Source: Salipaludibacillus daqingensis (GTDB lineage: Bacteria > Bacillota > Bacilli > Bacillales > Salisediminibacteriaceae). From it: a stretch of DNA of 64,000 bases. The notes under the pieces were generated by a model. The model saw nothing but the letters and a program-made list of their open reading frames with translations, was not told where the DNA came from and did not search any database. This document shows positions 62,406 through 64,000 of the stretch, in pieces. Within the stretch, counting starts at the first letter, position 1, and the number at the start of each line of letters is the position of its first letter. The stretch is taken from positions 186,001-250,000 of the forward strand of contig NZ_JARZHF010000008.1 of assembly GCF_029891575.1 (NCBI RefSeq), written 5' to 3'. Made by a program: the position numbers and the translations under genes.

Positions 62406-62765
62406 TCATAATTTTGACTGAGACCTTTTGTTGAAAAGCTTTCCCACTTTCATAACATGGTTTAACGATTTTTTCATTTGCTGATAGTCCATGTCAGACG
62501 TTGGTTTCCTAGCTATAATGACAATATCTCGATTTTGTTGTAATTCTGGAGAAAGTTCACGCAAAACCTCTTTCATCAATCGTTTAATTCGGTTTCTCAT
62601 GACAGCATTACCAATTTTTTTGCTTACAGACAAGCCAAATCGAATGGAGGTGCCTTCTTCTTTAACCAATTGATAAACGACGAATTGACGGTTCGCAACA
62701 GACTTTCCTTTTTTAAAAACGTTTTGAAACTCTTCGTTTTTTCTCAAACTGTATTTCCTATTCAT
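62406..62765 (-). CDS. rnpA: Ribonuclease P protein component
   Basis: The 119-residue basic protein has MNRKYSLRKNEEFQNVFKKG, SVSKKIGNAVMRNRIKRLMK (the RNR motif) and VIIARKPTSDMDYQQMK. It assists the RNase P RNA in 5' maturation of tRNAs. rpmH is 428 bases upstream, further than the usual short distance, with a terminator between. Confidence 0.96.
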   Translation of the reverse strand: MNRKYSLRKNEEFQNVFKKGKSVANRQFVVYQLVKEEGTSIRFGLSVSKKIGNAVMRNRIKRLMKEVLRELSPELQQNRDIVIIARKPTSDMDYQQMKKSLNHVMKVGKLFNKRSQSKL

Positions 62766-62941
62766 TCTTGCACCTCATCTAAGTGAACTGAAACGGATAA
62801 CCAGAACAAGGCATCTTAGGACAAACCCCATTTATATTATAAAGAAGATTGAACTGATTCGCCATCACTTCTGTTGAGATTTCAACAAAACTTAATATCC
62901 TGTCACTTTTGTTATCGAAAGTCTTTCTTGCCATTATCACA

Positions 62942-62957
62942 TGTTTCACGTAAAAAT
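62942..62957. promoter_or_regulatory. Degenerate parS-like half site
   Basis: TGTTTCACGTAAAAAT matches parS at 13 of 16 bases, with the left arm intact. Weak or relic. Confidence 0.35.
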
Positions 62958-63161
62958 AAACCTCAACTTAGGTTCAAAGATTGTTCTATAATTTCAAATC
63001 TGCCATCCATTCGTATCTATATGTAGCAAGATTGACACAGAACCAATATAAAAGAAAAACCAGATCAATACTCTCTCTAGAAAGATTAAGCGTGATCTGG
63101 TTTATCCTTGTCTTACTGCTGCCTGGTTGGAACTTTTTTTATGTGAGTACTGTTCACCGAG

Positions 63162-63190
63162 AAAAAAAGACCACTGATCAGACAGTGGCC
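63162..63190 (-). terminator. Terminator of rpmH
   Basis: GGCCACTG pairs with CAGTGGTC (one G-T pair) over a loop of 6, then seven T on the minus strand, directly behind the rpmH stop. Confidence 0.88.
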
Positions 63191-63193
63191 TCA

Positions 63194-63331
63194 TTACGCA
63201 GATAGTACTTTTCTTCCTCTACGACGACGATTCGCAAGAATTTTACGACCGTTTTTTGTAGCCATGCGCGCACGAAAACCATGATTCTTTTTGCGCTTTC
63301 TGTTATTTGGATTAAATGTTGGTTTACCCAT
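63194..63331 (-). CDS. rpmH: 50S ribosomal protein L34
   Basis: A 45-residue very basic protein, [20 protein letters not shown] at the start and [11 protein letters not shown] at the end, one residue longer than the common 44. AGGAGG lies 7 bases before the ATG. It is the gene next to dnaA in almost all bacteria, so its presence fixes the origin at the right edge. A consensus promoter and a terminator frame it as a single-gene transcript. Confidence 0.97.
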   Translation of the reverse strand: MGKPTFNPNNRKRKKNHGFRARMATKNGRKILANRRRRGRKVLSA

Positions 63332-63447
63332 CTATTCCACCTCCTGAGGATGATTTTTTCATCAAATATCGTTTTTCACTTATCATATAAACTCGACGCC
63401 ATCTATTTTCTCCACAAATCATACCGACGAGATTGACAGTCCTGTAA

Positions 63448-63476
63448 ATTATATGAGACAGACTCTCTAATGTCAA
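63448..63476 (-). promoter_or_regulatory. Consensus SigA promoter of rpmH
   Basis: On the minus strand TTGACA and TATAAT, both perfect, with a 17-base spacer. The leader is about 110 bases. Confidence 0.92.
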
Positions 63477-63813
63477 GCCCTCTTCTTAATCAATGCCTGT
63501 TAGCTAAAAGATTGTTGAAATAAAAAAGAAATATACTAAACTCAAATCCTTTGTTGGTAGATGTTTTCACCATAGGTACATGTGCAAAATCAGTTTAATC
63601 TTCCCTACAGTCGATTTCATTTTGAATTATTTCCACCGAACAACGGGGTCTACCTTCTCTGGAAAAACCATCTCACGAGGGTCTTCAATTATTACTTCTC
63701 CCAAGTCGCCGTCTTTCACTTCTTTTAGAAATAAAAATCTATACGAGAATCGTGTAATAAAATTAATAACCCATTTTCCTGATCCAAATGTTCTTCTTTT
63801 AATCTTCTACAAC

Positions 63814-63956
63814 TTGTCTACAAATTTTTTCTTTCCTCTCTTGTGGACAACTTTCGCCAAGATTTTACACGTTTCCACAAAGATCACTATAAGTTTTACA
63901 CATGATCTTGTGTTGTGGACAAGTTTCAGACACAACCCCTTGAATCATGTGGATAA
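63814..63956. other. Left part of oriC: DnaA boxes between rpmH and dnaA
   Basis: A perfect DnaA box on the minus strand (TTATCCACA, 63956-63948), two one-mismatch boxes TTGTCCACA on the minus strand (63922-63914 and 63850-63842) and looser ones at 63871 and 63814. This is where Bacillus oriC has its upstream box cluster; dnaA should begin just beyond 64000. The 669-base gap from 63332 holds otherwise only the rpmH promoter and a possible gene relic. Confidence 0.75.
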
Positions 63957-64000
63957 CTTTTACTAATCATTGTCAACACTCTTTTTATTTGATATCATAA

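Larger units (their letters stand above)
62766..63193. other. rpmH-rnpA intergenic region
   Basis: The 428 bases hold the rpmH terminator (63162-63190), an AACCAGATCA/TGATCTGGTT dyad (about 63058-63105) and a degenerate parS (62942-62957). The only open frame, at 62981-63205 on the plus strand, runs through the hairpins and lacks a start site, so I leave it out. Confidence 0.5.

Noticed and set aside
63580-63966. Plus-strand open frame of 128 codons next to oriC
   Set aside because: It runs through the DnaA boxes, has no ribosome site, and its composition (Phe, Thr, Ser, Leu) is that of AT-rich non-coding sequence.

Overview
The window is a chromosomal segment of a low-GC, endospore-forming Bacillota of the Bacillaceae. 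The evidence is the gene order rpmH, rnpA, yidD, yidC (spoIIIJ), jag, mnmE, mnmG, rsmG, noc, parA (soj), parB (spo0J) together with walRKHIJ-htrA, purA, dnaB, gdpP, rpsF-ssb-rpsR and rlmH, which is the classical left flank of the Bacillus replication origin. Noc and the sporulation-type proteins YyaC, YjcZ and SpoIIIJ/Jag fit the same group. The right end stops inside the rpmH-dnaA intergenic region, so oriC lies at or just past base 64000. From about 27.6 kb to 63.3 kb nearly every gene is on the minus strand, co-directional with replication moving leftward from oriC. No species is claimed.

Layout: 0-3 kb, sulfate assimilation operon cysP-cysH-sat (sat cut by the window edge). 3.2-17 kb, accessory and household genes on both strands: a small His/Met-rich secreted protein, a VanZ-like protein, an SDR reductase, a 41-residue protein with a SigB-like promoter, a V4R-STAS (RsbR-like) protein, a HEM4 protein, a lipoprotein cytochrome c551, RNase Z, a GntP permease, a diguanylate cyclase, a BCCT betaine-type transporter and a cytosolic trypsin-fold protein. 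17-27 kb: argS behind a T-box, a sirtuin with an extra N-terminal domain, the des-desK-desR cold/membrane-fluidity system, ferritin, mtnU/mtnE and a tiny YjcZ protein. 27-35.9 kb: rlmH, a CxxH/CxxC protein and the walRKHIJ-htrA cell-wall signalling operon. 36.4-37.3 kb: six tRNA genes (Lys, Glu, fMet, Asp, Phe, Thr). 37.5-48.7 kb: purA, doxX, dnaB, rplI, gdpP, yybS, rpsR, ssb, rpsF, ychF, DUF951. 48.8-63.3 kb: a YkvI-like transporter, yyaC, DUF554, a cysteine desulfurase, parB, parA, noc, rsmG, mnmG, mnmE, jag, yidC, yidD, rnpA, rpmH.

How it fits together: this is mostly a core replication, segregation, translation and envelope neighbourhood. Two perfect parS sites (inside parB and between noc and rsmG) serve ParB. 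Perfect DnaA boxes cluster around rlmH (five) and upstream of mnmE (three). From memory, these two places match the yydA and trmE DnaA-binding regions of B. subtilis, so the non-coding replication-control architecture appears conserved along with the genes. I see no CRISPR array, intact insertion sequence, prophage or defence island. The less ordinary items are small: the SigB-like promoter on an unnamed 41-residue gene beside an RsbR-like gene, the sirtuin N-terminal domain, a run of hairpins at 27.1-27.5 kb, and a short dispersed repeat found twice. I did not find a convincing large undescribed system.
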